In this document: piece by piece, positions 10,045 through 16,317 of the stretch | Layout of the letters: each line of letters begins with the position of its first letter | Position numbering within the stretch: the stretch's first letter is position 1 | Virus record (IMG/VR): IMGVR_UViG_3300021061_000143 | Location: 1 to 20,510 of that record | Strand: one strand, 5' to 3' | DNA from: a virus | Length of the DNA: 20,510 nucleotides | Notes under the pieces: generated by a model | The model's database searches: none | What the model was told of the DNA's origin: nothing | Seen by the model: the letters and a program-made list of their open reading frames with translations, nothing else | Program-made: the position numbers and the translations under genes

Positions 10045-11105
10045 TCAATTTCTGGCAATATCTACAATTTCATCTAAATGCTCATCAATCATAGCTTTAT
10101 AGCCACTATCTAGCCAATCGTAATGTTCAAGAATAGATAAGGCAGTATAGCGGGAAATATGGAGTTTTCTCTCCTGCATTGACTGCATCCACACATGAGG
10201 GTGCGGCAAAAGAACCGCCTCATCTTTGAGCGGCTTAGATTTCTTAGGATCTTGTTTTGAATTAATAAAAGTTTGGAAAAACCGAGCCAGAGTTAATTGG
10301 TCTAAGTTCCTACTTTGTTGAACAGTATTAACAGCCTGTTTGATTAACCATACAGGCTGTTTAGCAAATTTCTTATAATTAAATCTATCATCTGTCAGTT
10401 TACCCTCTTGAACCAGCCAGAAGACCTTTCCCCAATCACTAGGGATAATCTTCTGGCTTTTCAAAGAGGCAACTATTTTCCCGCGTCTTCCTCATCCTCT
10501 GCGGTTGGAGCGATCGCTGGAGCTTCTGGTAACTTCCCACCATTAGCTTCTAGCTCAATATATTTCACAAGTTCGTTAATACGACTGGTAGGCATTGCTG
10601 CTGTTTTACCTAGCGTCCATTCCCCATCGTATCGACTAACCATAAAAAATGACACTTTCAACCAATTGATTGTAATATCATCATCAATAAGCTTTGCCAT
10701 TTCCCCAATTTTCTGTAACTCTTGGGTATGGTTTAGCAAAAAGTTTTCATATTCAGGAGAATCTAAAACACTCTGAAGCTGTTTTTTATTCTTATTTTCT
10801 TCTGGGATGCTGCCAAACAATAGCGACATGGCATCTGAAAGCCTCTCTACGCCACACTTACTCTTTAACTCCTGTGCGAGTAAGGTGAGGTTGATTTGTA
10901 GCTCCTGACGGCGATTCCCAAGCTGGGAGCCTAAAAGCTCGAACCACCAGACCTCGCGGGAGAGAAGCTCATTGAATTTAGGAATCTCGTAACCAGCTAC
11001 CTTCTCTTTAGAGCAGTCTCCAAAGTCTGGGCTAATTTCAAAATCTAGATCGAACGGGAGTTTAGATTCGAGCGCTTTTGTAGTTACAAACTGTTTGAAT
11101 AACAT
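10045..11105 (-). CDS. Tail assembly chaperone, long form made by -1 ribosomal frameshift (GT-type)
   Basis: The predicted frameshift product joins the 210-residue upstream protein to a 143-residue extension, giving 353 residues. Reading goes from 11105 to the AAA codon at 10478-10476, slips back one base, and continues as ATA GTT GCC TCT into the downstream frame, ending at TGA 10047-10045. No stop lies between the slip site and the downstream frame. The downstream frame read alone would need a TTG start at 10464, only 8 bases after the upstream stop and without a clear ribosome binding site, so it is better read as the extension. In lambda the matching G and GT proteins chaperone the tape measure protein during tail assembly; the position just before the tape measure gene agrees. 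The extension is basic in its first half and holds a helical C-terminus. Confidence 0.82.
10404..10469 (-). promoter_or_regulatory. Frameshift-stimulating stem-loop
   Basis: In minus-strand RNA a 21-base arm (10469-10449) can pair with a 21-base arm (10424-10404). The inner part is a perfect 10-bp helix (AGCCAGAAGA with TCTTCTGGCT). The outer part pairs CCTC with GAGG and TTGAA with TTCAA around small bulges. The 24-base loop can form a short extra helix (TCCC with GGGA). The stem starts 6 bases after the slippery heptamer, inside the usual spacer range for -1 frameshift stimulators. Confidence 0.78.
10473..11105 (-). CDS. Tail assembly chaperone, short form (G-type)
   Basis: A 210-residue protein, mostly helical, ending in an acidic, proline/alanine-rich tail (APTAEDEEDAGK). 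It is the unshifted product of the chaperone locus and ends at TAG 10475-10473, immediately after the slippery site. In lambda-like phages the short form is made in excess over the frameshifted form and both bind the tape measure protein. The call rests on position (after the tail tube, before the tape measure), size, acidic end and the frameshift signal; primary sequence alone would not have identified it. ATG at 11105 is the first start in the frame. A DNA methyltransferase gene separates it from the tail tube gene, which is unusual. Confidence 0.8.
   Translation of the reverse strand: MLFKQFVTTKALESKLPFDLDFEISPDFGDCSKEKVAGYEIPKFNELLSREVWWFELLGSQLGNRRQELQINLTLLAQELKSKCGVERLSDAMSLLFGSIPEENKNKKQLQSVLDSPEYENFLLNHTQELQKIGEMAKLIDDDITINWLKVSFFMVSRYDGEWTLGKTAAMPTSRINELVKYIELEANGGKLPEAPAIAPTAEDEEDAGK
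10476..10482 (-). other. Slippery heptamer G GGA AAA for -1 frameshift
   Basis: On the minus strand the codons GCG GGA AAA TAG contain GGGAAAA in the exact X XXY YYZ phase of the upstream frame. The lambda G-T site is GGGAAAG. Slipping back one base avoids the TAG directly after the heptamer and enters the open downstream frame. Confidence 0.85.
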
Positions 11106-11135
11106 AGATTACAAATTGACAACAATAGAATGGTT

Positions 11136-11879
11136 CTATATTAGTTTGATGTGGTTACTAATTCTCTCTTGAGCTATCTGGTAATAATTTTTGTCTTTCT
11201 CAATGCCAATGTAGTTACGGTTGGTGTTAATTGCTGCGATCGCCGTTGTACCAGAACCAATGGTAAAGTCTAGAACTGTTTCGCCGTCATTGGTGTAGGT
11301 TTTGATTAAATATTCAAATAATGAGATTGGTTTACCCGTGGGGTGAAAGCATTTTTCTTTTTTTGTTTTTATACAGGAATTTGGATAATTTGTAAATTTT
11401 GTAATATATTCTTTTTGACATAGTGTATTGTTCCCATGATCACCCATAACTTCACCAGCCGACCCCATTTTCCTAACTCTACTTTTTGGTTTTATTTCCT
11501 TCAACCCTTGTGGGTTGTATATTGGTAAACATTTGTAAAAAACTAAAACATCTTCAAAACCTTTAAGTGGCATTCTATTAGCATTTGCAAACCCCGTTGA
11601 ATAATCCTTGTCCCAGATCCATGTATATCTAAACATTTTCATATTGCTAGATATTAAATTTGTAGTAAAAGGTTGAGCAGCAGTTAAAACAATAGCCCCA
11701 TTTGGCTTAATAACCCGCTTCAGTTGCTCCCACATCGGTTCTAAAGGAATAATCGAATCCCATTTACAGGCTGTCGTTCCATAAGGTGGATCACATAAAA
11801 TCATGTCAATCGATCCATCTGGTATATCCCTCATCACCTCTAAGCAATCCCCTAGGTATATTTGGTTTATTTCAAGCAT
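11136..11879 (-). CDS. DNA methyltransferase, beta-class N6-adenine/N4-cytosine type
   Basis: A 247-residue SAM-dependent DNA methyltransferase. Catalytic motif IV DPPY is at residues 30-33 (LCDPPYGTTACKW); HPTGKP (179-184) starts the motif X-like helix; the SAM-binding motif I is VLDFTIGSGTT (202-212), a variant of the common DPFxGSGTT. The order catalytic motif first, SAM motif last marks the beta class. No restriction partner is seen beside it, so it is an orphan enzyme, probably protecting phage DNA or altering its expression. It lies between a hypothetical gene and the tail chaperone, 30 bases upstream of the latter, on the same strand. The target sequence cannot be read from the protein by eye. 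Confidence 0.92.
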   Translation of the reverse strand: MLEINQIYLGDCLEVMRDIPDGSIDMILCDPPYGTTACKWDSIIPLEPMWEQLKRVIKPNGAIVLTAAQPFTTNLISSNMKMFRYTWIWDKDYSTGFANANRMPLKGFEDVLVFYKCLPIYNPQGLKEIKPKSRVRKMGSAGEVMGDHGNNTLCQKEYITKFTNYPNSCIKTKKEKCFHPTGKPISLFEYLIKTYTNDGETVLDFTIGSGTTAIAAINTNRNYIGIEKDKNYYQIAQERISNHIKLI

Positions 11880-11935
11880 TCATAATTGATTTAGGTGGTC
11901 AATTATAGTTTGGATGCTTTTTAGCCTTTACTTAA

Positions 11936-12313
11936 TTACTGAACAAAATATAAAATTTTATCTACAATATCGATTGAAAAATCTTTATCAAAAGTTGTAT
12001 CCTCACCCCAAACTTGTTTGTCTTTGAAGTTGCGATAGAAAAATTCCACATTCCCATCACCAAAAACTTCACATTCTAGATAATGTCCCTTTTGAAACCA
12101 TGTATACATAATATTATCGTTGCTGCCAGGGCAAGTATTTGGGATGGTTAAATGTTTTCCTGGAGTAATAACCACCTCCCTATTAAGTCTTTCCCACATC
12201 TGTTCAGCAATATCAACAACTGCTACCGTGAACTCAACCTCGTTCATGGCTAGCGCCTCTTGACGAAGCTTTTCTAAATAATCCTGGAGTCGTATTTTTT
12301 GTGTATCAAGCAT
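11936..12313 (-). CDS. Hypothetical protein, helical N-terminus and beta-rich C-terminus
   Basis: A 125-residue protein starting MLDTQKIRLQDYLEKLRQEA. The first half looks helical; the second half has alternating strands with aromatic residues (NIMYTWFQKGHYLECEVFG, then NVEFFYRNFKD). I cannot name the family; its style recalls small cyanobacterial hypothetical proteins. A likely terminator of the RNA ligase gene lies just upstream, so it may have its own start of transcription. A GGAAA stretch stands about 10 bases before the ATG. It precedes the methyltransferase gene by 56 bases and could share its transcript. Confidence 0.75.
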   Translation of the reverse strand: MLDTQKIRLQDYLEKLRQEALAMNEVEFTVAVVDIAEQMWERLNREVVITPGKHLTIPNTCPGSNDNIMYTWFQKGHYLECEVFGDGNVEFFYRNFKDKQVWGEDTTFDKDFSIDIVDKILYFVQ

Positions 12314-12339
12314 TTAAAATAAATTTCCATAATATAAAA

Positions 12340-12367
12340 GAAGCCCCAACTTATTGCATGGAGCTTC
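12340..12367 (-). terminator. Terminator after the RNA ligase gene
   Basis: In minus-strand RNA GAAGCTCC pairs with GGGGCTTC through 8 pairs including one G-U wobble, closing a 12-base loop, followed by TTTTATATTAT. On the plus strand the same position would be a C-A mismatch, so the structure is meant for the minus strand. It starts 15 bases past the RNA ligase stop codon. Confidence 0.65.
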
Positions 12368-12381
12368 AATAAAATCTTTGA

Positions 12382-13374
12382 TTAGTGTAGCTCAGTTCCG
12401 CCTTTCCGAAGTAAGTAACGATCACTTATTAACTTCAGCACTACCCGTCCAACTTCTAAATCTGTTCTCTCAATCACAGGTTGAACTACAATACCTTCCA
12501 TCATGCAATCGCTGCTCAGTACGCTATCAGCATTGTTAAACTGTGAAACAATCTCCCAACTATAAGAACCATGAAAAAGTAGTGGAACTCGTGGTAATGA
12601 AAAATCTTCACAGAATTTCACAAACTCATCATAATTTAAAAACTTTCCATCTCTCTTTACAGCAAATAAAGCAAAATCAATCTTTCCGTTCTTTAAACCA
12701 TATTTAATATCCTGAACGCCATATATTTCACCAAACACTTGTGTATTAGACGGTAGATTATGTAAGTTGGGGTTTTCATTGTATACCCTCACATAAACCA
12801 GAGCCTTATTGTTGCTATTATTCTTCCAGAAATAGTTATGGCTTCCTATATGCGGTGTTCCCTCAGCATCTACCATGACAGTAAAGTTAGTACCGTGCAG
12901 TTTCTCCGTCACTACCACTTCTTCACCATCAATAAAGATATCCCGATATCTTTTTAAATTCTCTGGACTGGGAAATTTGTACTGAGCGATGGGCGATTCC
13001 ATGTCCCCATTCATTGATTGGGAGATGGGATATTCGTACTTAGTCACTCCAAAATATTCGGTATAGTCGTCTCCCACGTTTCCTGTAAAATCCTCACCAA
13101 CAGGAATCAGCAACCCTTCAGAAAAGATGCCCCGTAGCTTTGCTGCTCTTAGCTTTTTAGAGTAGTGGGGACGAATGCCAAACTTATCTAGCCACTCATC
13201 ACCAATCACGCTATCAATGGGGAAATAGAATGCTAAATCACCTGGTTTAAAGTTGCCTTTGCCAGTCACTACTTGATAAGCCATACCCTCAATGGTAGCA
13301 ATGTCTAACCTATCTGCATTGGGGTGGGGAACGATATTGTTGATTCTGACAACTTCTACCTTGAAAACACTCAT
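12382..13374 (-). CDS. RNA ligase, Rnl5 (Deinococcus RNA ligase)-like
   Basis: A 330-residue ATP-dependent RNA ligase. Residues 1 to about 110 look like the N-terminal OB-type module seen in the Deinococcus radiodurans enzyme (VEVVRINNIVPHPNADRLDI, KPGDLAFYFPIDS). The nucleotidyltransferase core follows: motif I EKLHGTN (157-163, Lys158 the AMP-accepting lysine), motif III FGEIYG (214-219), motif IV EGIVV (293-297) and motif V LKLIS (313-317, Lys314). All key motifs are present, so it should be active in sealing RNA nicks. Phage RNA ligases often repair tRNAs cut by host anticodon nucleases; that role is inference here. The gene has a terminator after it and a promoter-like TATAAT before it (13410-13405), so it may be expressed apart from the late operon. 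Confidence 0.88.
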   Translation of the reverse strand: MSVFKVEVVRINNIVPHPNADRLDIATIEGMAYQVVTGKGNFKPGDLAFYFPIDSVIGDEWLDKFGIRPHYSKKLRAAKLRGIFSEGLLIPVGEDFTGNVGDDYTEYFGVTKYEYPISQSMNGDMESPIAQYKFPSPENLKRYRDIFIDGEEVVVTEKLHGTNFTVMVDAEGTPHIGSHNYFWKNNSNNKALVYVRVYNENPNLHNLPSNTQVFGEIYGVQDIKYGLKNGKIDFALFAVKRDGKFLNYDEFVKFCEDFSLPRVPLLFHGSYSWEIVSQFNNADSVLSSDCMMEGIVVQPVIERTDLEVGRVVLKLISDRYLLRKGGTELH

Positions 13375-13404
13375 CTGTCTTATTTGTGTAGTTTACCTTC
13401 CTTA

Positions 13405-13410
13405 ATTATA
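13405..13410 (-). promoter_or_regulatory. Possible -10 box for RNA ligase gene
   Basis: TATAAT on the minus strand, 30 bases upstream of the RNA ligase ATG. No good -35 hexamer is seen at the standard distance, so this is tentative. Confidence 0.3.
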
Positions 13411-13416
13411 ATTTAT

Positions 13417-13458
13417 TTTCTAGTTTTATTGCTTTTTTACAATCTAGTTTCTAGTTTT
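13417..13458. repeat. Three CTAGTTT repeats upstream of the antirepressor cassette
   Basis: CTAGTTT occurs at 13420-13426, 13444-13450 and 13451-13457; the first and last are within identical TTTCTAGTTTT blocks (13417-13427 and 13448-13458). They lie between the divergent RNA ligase and antirepressor genes, just before a plus-strand TATAAT (13464-13469). This arrangement fits an operator, but chance in AT-rich DNA is possible. Confidence 0.4.
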
Positions 13459-13463
13459 GAGGT

Positions 13464-13469
13464 TATAAT
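13464..13469 (+). promoter_or_regulatory. Possible -10 box for the antirepressor cassette
   Basis: TATAAT on the plus strand, 63 bases before the antirepressor ATG and directly after the CTAGTTT repeats. No convincing -35 box is seen at 16-18 bases. If used, the transcript would start near the hairpin at 13478-13501. Confidence 0.35.
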
Positions 13470-13477
13470 ATAAAAGA

Positions 13478-13501
13478 AGCCTCAGGAGATGACCTGAGGC
13501 T
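13478..13501 (-). terminator. Perfect 9-bp hairpin followed by U-rich tract on minus strand
   Basis: AGCCTCAGG and CCTGAGGCT form a perfect 9-bp stem around a 6-base loop. On the minus strand it is followed by TCTTTTATATTAT, so it can stop late transcripts coming from the tail tube gene. On the plus strand it would instead lie in the leader of the antirepressor mRNA. The downstream block ATAATATAAAAGAAGCC (13465-13481) is identical to 12329-12345 at the RNA ligase terminator. Confidence 0.6.
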
Positions 13502-13532
13502 GCTGTAAATCTTTTGAGCAAAGAATTGTATT

Positions 13533-14249
13533 ATGTCTACTTTAGCACAATTGTTCGGAACGTATAATCAGGTTGAAATCCGATGGAATAAGAACTTAGA
13601 TAACCCAGTGTGGGTTGCTAAGGATGTCTGCGATGTTCTCGAAATTAAAAATAATCGTGATGCTCTAACCAGTCTAGATTCCGATGAGAAGGACGTAGTT
13701 AAAGCCGACACCCCTGGCGGAACTCAAGAATTAGCAGGGGTTACAGAGCCAGGACTGTACCGCTTGATCTTTAAATCTCGTAAGGATGGTGCTAAAGCTT
13801 TTCAGCGTTGGGTGTTCCATGAAGTGTTGCCACAAATCCGTAAAACGGGTGGATATCAAAAACCAGTAGTAGACCTTAACAACCCACCCGAACTCATTGC
13901 GGCTCGTCAGTGTGTAGAAATCTATCAAAACCTGGAAAACTTTAACCCTCGTCTAGCTCAACTGTTTACTGACAAACTAGCCAATCGTGTCGTTTATGGC
14001 GAAAACACTCTCCCAGAAGCCGATCGCCTAATGGGTGTGGTAGAGATTGCTGAAGAGATGGGACTTAAAGTGCCGCCTAACTTTGCATCTTCCCTCGGTC
14101 GCTATGTTTCTCAGCGCTGTGAATCTGTAGCAAAAGTGGAAAAGCGCTTAGTAAATGGTCGTTGGTGTGATACAAAACTTTATCCAATCGGTAACGAATA
14201 CGTTAAGGGTGCGATCGTTGAATACCTAAGAGCTAAAGAAATCGCATAA
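13533..14249 (+). CDS. BRO-N family antirepressor-like protein
   Basis: A 238-residue protein whose first ~108 residues match the BRO-N fold pattern of phage antirepressors: VWVAKDVCDVLEIKN (26-40), an acidic loop DSDEKDVV (49-56), TEPGLYRLIFKSRK (71-84) and AFQRWVFHEVLPQIRKTGGY (89-108). The C-terminal part has a helix-turn-helix-like stretch (MGVVEIAEEMGLKVPPNF, 167-184, then SLGRYVSQR) and a basic end, suggesting DNA binding. Such proteins modulate lysogeny or gene expression. It stands on the opposite strand to the structural genes, followed by a small acidic protein and a strong terminator, forming an independent cassette. The ATG at 13533 has only a weak upstream purine stretch. Confidence 0.88.
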   Translation: MSTLAQLFGTYNQVEIRWNKNLDNPVWVAKDVCDVLEIKNNRDALTSLDSDEKDVVKADTPGGTQELAGVTEPGLYRLIFKSRKDGAKAFQRWVFHEVLPQIRKTGGYQKPVVDLNNPPELIAARQCVEIYQNLENFNPRLAQLFTDKLANRVVYGENTLPEADRLMGVVEIAEEMGLKVPPNFASSLGRYVSQRCESVAKVEKRLVNGRWCDTKLYPIGNEYVKGAIVEYLRAKEIA

Positions 14250-14281
14250 AACAATCAATCTGGCAAATTAAGGGTGTAAAA

Positions 14282-14488
14282 ATGAAGAAGTTTAAATTTT
14301 GGATAGGATCGAGCCGAAACATTACGTTCAAATACGAAGAAACATTTGATTTAGATGATTTGGGCTTCGATCTAGAAGAATGGGAGAAGTTAAGTGAATC
14401 TGAAAAAGCAGAAATTCTTGATGACTATGGCACACAATTAACTACAGGATACGTTGATTGGTCAGTTACAGAGATGCCTGACGAATAG
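14282..14488 (+). CDS. Small acidic hypothetical protein
   Basis: A 68-residue protein beginning MKKFKFWIGSSRNITFKYEE, then very acidic (DLDDLGFDLEEWEKLSESEKAEI) and ending VDWSVTEMPDE. The style, a short strand pair followed by an acidic helix and a tryptophan near the end, is common among small phage proteins of unknown role. TTAAGGG ahead of the ATG can serve as ribosome binding site. It lies 32 bases after the antirepressor on the same strand and is followed by a terminator, so the two are probably cotranscribed. No function can be assigned. Confidence 0.75.
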   Translation: MKKFKFWIGSSRNITFKYEETFDLDDLGFDLEEWEKLSESEKAEILDDYGTQLTTGYVDWSVTEMPDE

Positions 14489-14527
14489 CGTAGGGTAATT
14501 AAAATCCCATTAGCTCACCCATAGCAG

Positions 14528-14556
14528 AAAGCCCTCCAATCAGAGGGCTTCTTTTT
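14528..14556 (+). terminator. Rho-independent terminator of the antirepressor cassette
   Basis: AAGCCCTC pairs with GAGGGCTT around a 6-base loop, followed by CTTTTTT on the plus strand. It ends the plus-strand cassette and reaches the stop codon of the convergent 73-residue minus-strand gene. In minus-strand RNA the stem is equally good but the following sequence is not U-rich. Confidence 0.85.
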
Positions 14557-14777
14557 TATAGTTTTATAAAAGTCAGGTTTTCAACAATCCCGGGCAATAG
14601 GGCTTTCTGAATCTGCTTTGGCACCAATACCCTAAATTTATCCCCACTCTCTTTATTTATCAGTGTTACGGTATCTGGTAGTCCCTCAGAGAAGAGAACT
14701 ACCTCACAAATCAGATAGTTTGAGATCTCTTCAATCCCAAACAAGATTAATGATTGTGAGGCAGTATGCAAAACCAT
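14556..14777 (-). CDS. Small phage protein downstream of the tail tube gene
   Basis: A 73-residue protein (MVLHTASQSLILFGIEEI at the start, VENLTFIKL at the end). It begins 2 bases after the tail tube stop codon, which argues for cotranslation in the tail operon. The composition suggests a small beta-rich protein; no domain is recognised. Its last codons abut the terminator of the plus-strand cassette, which looks as though it was inserted right behind this gene. Confidence 0.7.
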   Translation of the reverse strand: MVLHTASQSLILFGIEEISNYLICEVVLFSEGLPDTVTLINKESGDKFRVLVPKQIQKALLPGIVENLTFIKL

Positions 14778-14779
14778 TC

Positions 14780-15550
14780 TTAGGTTAGTGCTGCTAGACC
14801 AGCTAACGCACGAGCCTCATTCAGTTTGGTCTTCTGTCCAGCTTCTAGATAAGAATATGCTCCAACACGAGCAAAAGGAGCCTGGAACATTAGATCGAAG
14901 GAAGGACGGCTGATTTCATCGATCGCGTTGTCATCAGTCAAGCTAGAAATCTGACAAGCACCGAATGCGTGTTCAGCATTCGTAACGATCATCACAAAAA
15001 CGTTAGATGCGTTTTGGGTTGCTGGGTGAATGACTTCGTAGTACGCGCGATCAGTAGCCTGGTTGATGATCTGCACACTGGAGTTCAAGTTAACACGAGT
15101 CTTGACCTCACTACCTTGCAAGCCATAAGTGTAGTCTTTCCGATCCACGTTGGTAGAATCAGACGCTAGAGGCAACGCTGTAGGAGACAGGACGCGCAAC
15201 AAGCCCCAGGTTTCAGCAGTATTACCATTAACAGGTAAAACAGATGCTAGAGGCTCAACAGGCACAGCAACAGCAGCAGCACCACCTTCAATTTCAGTCG
15301 TTTCCGCCACTACTACGGGAGCGCCAACAGTAAATTTCAAACGAGCGCCACGACGCAAAGTAACATCGATATCAGATGTCATTTCTAATGTTTCGTTGCC
15401 AATAGCAATGGTGGTGTCAACAATAGTTAGCGTTGCGGTTGCGGGTTCTTCAGCAGCACCAGTCAGCTTGCCAACTAGCAAAATAGATCCGCTAGTCTGA
15501 ACAACGTTTGAAGGTGTTACCTCAGATACAAAAGATTGAGCAATTGCCAT
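14780..15550 (-). CDS. Probable major tail (tube) protein
   Basis: A 256-residue protein with many beta-strand-like stretches and an alanine/valine-rich middle (EGGAAAVAVPVEPLASV). The second half has NVFVMIVTNAEHAFGACQI and SRPSFDLMFQAPFARVGAYSYL. It lies directly after the neck and terminator genes and ahead of the chaperones and tape measure gene, where siphoviruses encode the tube subunit. The length fits. A GGAA stretch about 8 bases before the ATG can bind ribosomes. I cannot point to a diagnostic motif, so the call depends on gene order and general character. A head decoration protein is a less likely alternative. Confidence 0.65.
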   Translation of the reverse strand: MAIAQSFVSEVTPSNVVQTSGSILLVGKLTGAAEEPATATLTIVDTTIAIGNETLEMTSDIDVTLRRGARLKFTVGAPVVVAETTEIEGGAAAVAVPVEPLASVLPVNGNTAETWGLLRVLSPTALPLASDSTNVDRKDYTYGLQGSEVKTRVNLNSSVQIINQATDRAYYEVIHPATQNASNVFVMIVTNAEHAFGACQISSLTDDNAIDEISRPSFDLMFQAPFARVGAYSYLEAGQKTKLNEARALAGLAALT

Positions 15551-15605
15551 AGTTAATTTCCATAAAAAGATTTCTTATTTAGTTTGTGGGATGTTGTTTT
15601 AAAGC

Positions 15606-15611
15606 TATAAT
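15606..15611 (+). promoter_or_regulatory. Possible -10 box for the 85-residue plus-strand gene
   Basis: TATAAT on the plus strand, 26 bases before the ATG at 15638, in a very AT-rich stretch between divergent genes. No strong -35 match is evident. Confidence 0.35.
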
Positions 15612-15637
15612 AATATTATAGTTTATTAATTAAATCA

Positions 15638-15895
15638 ATGACAAACACAAAAATAATTAATACTGAGAGTGTAGAAACAAAACCAAGAATTAACAGTGTT
15701 GAATTATATGGTGAATACATAGACGATGAAACAGGACAAGACAAAACAGGAGTTGTTATTAACTTTGATCCACCATTAATTGATGAAGATGGAACAGAGC
15801 TTGTTTTAGTTTTGAACAAAGAGATAGAAGAAGAATTTAGAGAATATATAAAACAACTTACAGAAGAACAGTTAGGTGAGGATTTAAGAATCTAG
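15638..15895 (+). CDS. Acidic hypothetical protein on the opposite strand (moron-like)
   Basis: An 85-residue acidic protein (VELYGEYIDDETG, NFDPPLIDEDGTELVLVL, ending in a glutamate-rich helix EIEEEFREYIKQLTEEQL). Codon use and composition look like a real protein, while the overlapping minus-strand frame does not. It is transcribed against the tail genes, diverging from the tail tube gene, and its stop overlaps that of the convergent terminator gene: both stops share CTAG at 15892-15895. I do not recognise a family. The setting suggests an independently transcribed accessory gene. Confidence 0.7.
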   Translation: MTNTKIINTESVETKPRINSVELYGEYIDDETGQDKTGVVINFDPPLIDEDGTELVLVLNKEIEEEFREYIKQLTEEQLGEDLRI

Positions 15896-16290
15896 CTCCT
15901 AAAAGTTGAATATAAATCTTGGTGACGGTAGGTGAGAACAAGTTGATTGTATGAGCCTACTGTTTTGTTTTGGGGAATATAAGTGGTGTGGGAATTATAG
16001 AAGAATCGGGTTAGACGATCGCAAGCCTTCTGGAATGTATCAGCACTACATCCTTCTCTCTGCACCAACACAATATCCCAAGTGTCTTTACGATAAATTT
16101 CATTGGATAACCATTGACCTGAGGAATCTGGCATTATCGGCAAAATCACTTCTAATCCGCTCACAGTTACTCCAGGGGGGGATTCTCCCACAGCAATAGC
16201 AGGACGAGTAAAGCCATTTGTATACTTATAGATGCCTAGCAGCCCCGTCAAGGCGGTTGTAAGCTTATTTGTTAGAGTTTGTACATTCAT
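15892..16290 (-). CDS. Probable tail terminator / head-tail joining protein
   Basis: A 132-residue protein with an N-terminal helix (MNVQTLTNKLTTALTGLLGIY), a central beta section (VTVSGLEVILPIMPD, DTWDIVLVQREG) and a helix (TFQKACDRLTRFFYN) before a last strand (QLVLTYRHQDLYSTF). This helix-strand pattern and size resemble lambda gpU-type tail terminators, which cap the tube and join it to the head. It lies 27 bases after the gp10-like gene and ahead of the tail tube gene, the expected place. The family is inferred from order, length and pattern rather than a diagnostic motif. Confidence 0.58.
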   Translation of the reverse strand: MNVQTLTNKLTTALTGLLGIYKYTNGFTRPAIAVGESPPGVTVSGLEVILPIMPDSSGQWLSNEIYRKDTWDIVLVQREGCSADTFQKACDRLTRFFYNSHTTYIPQNKTVGSYNQLVLTYRHQDLYSTFRS

Positions 16291-16317
16291 AGTAGTTTTG
16301 ATTCGTTGTAGAGCCTT

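Noticed and set aside
10045-10464. Separate 139-residue gene starting at TTG 10464
   Set aside because: The slippery site, -1 phase, open junction and stem explain it better as the frameshift extension of the upstream chaperone gene.
10408-10888. Plus-strand frames of 122 and 64 codons
   Set aside because: They are antisense to the chaperone gene and show no protein-like pattern.
15150-15500. Plus-strand frame of 116 codons
   Set aside because: It is the antisense shadow of the alanine- and valine-rich tail tube gene.
15616-15819. Minus-strand frame of 67 codons opposite the 85-residue gene
   Set aside because: The plus-strand frame has the more natural acidic protein composition and a promoter-like box; the minus frame is serine-rich and antisense-like.
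15951-16199. Plus-strand frame of 82 codons
   Set aside because: Antisense to the tail terminator gene, which has the better protein pattern and operon position.
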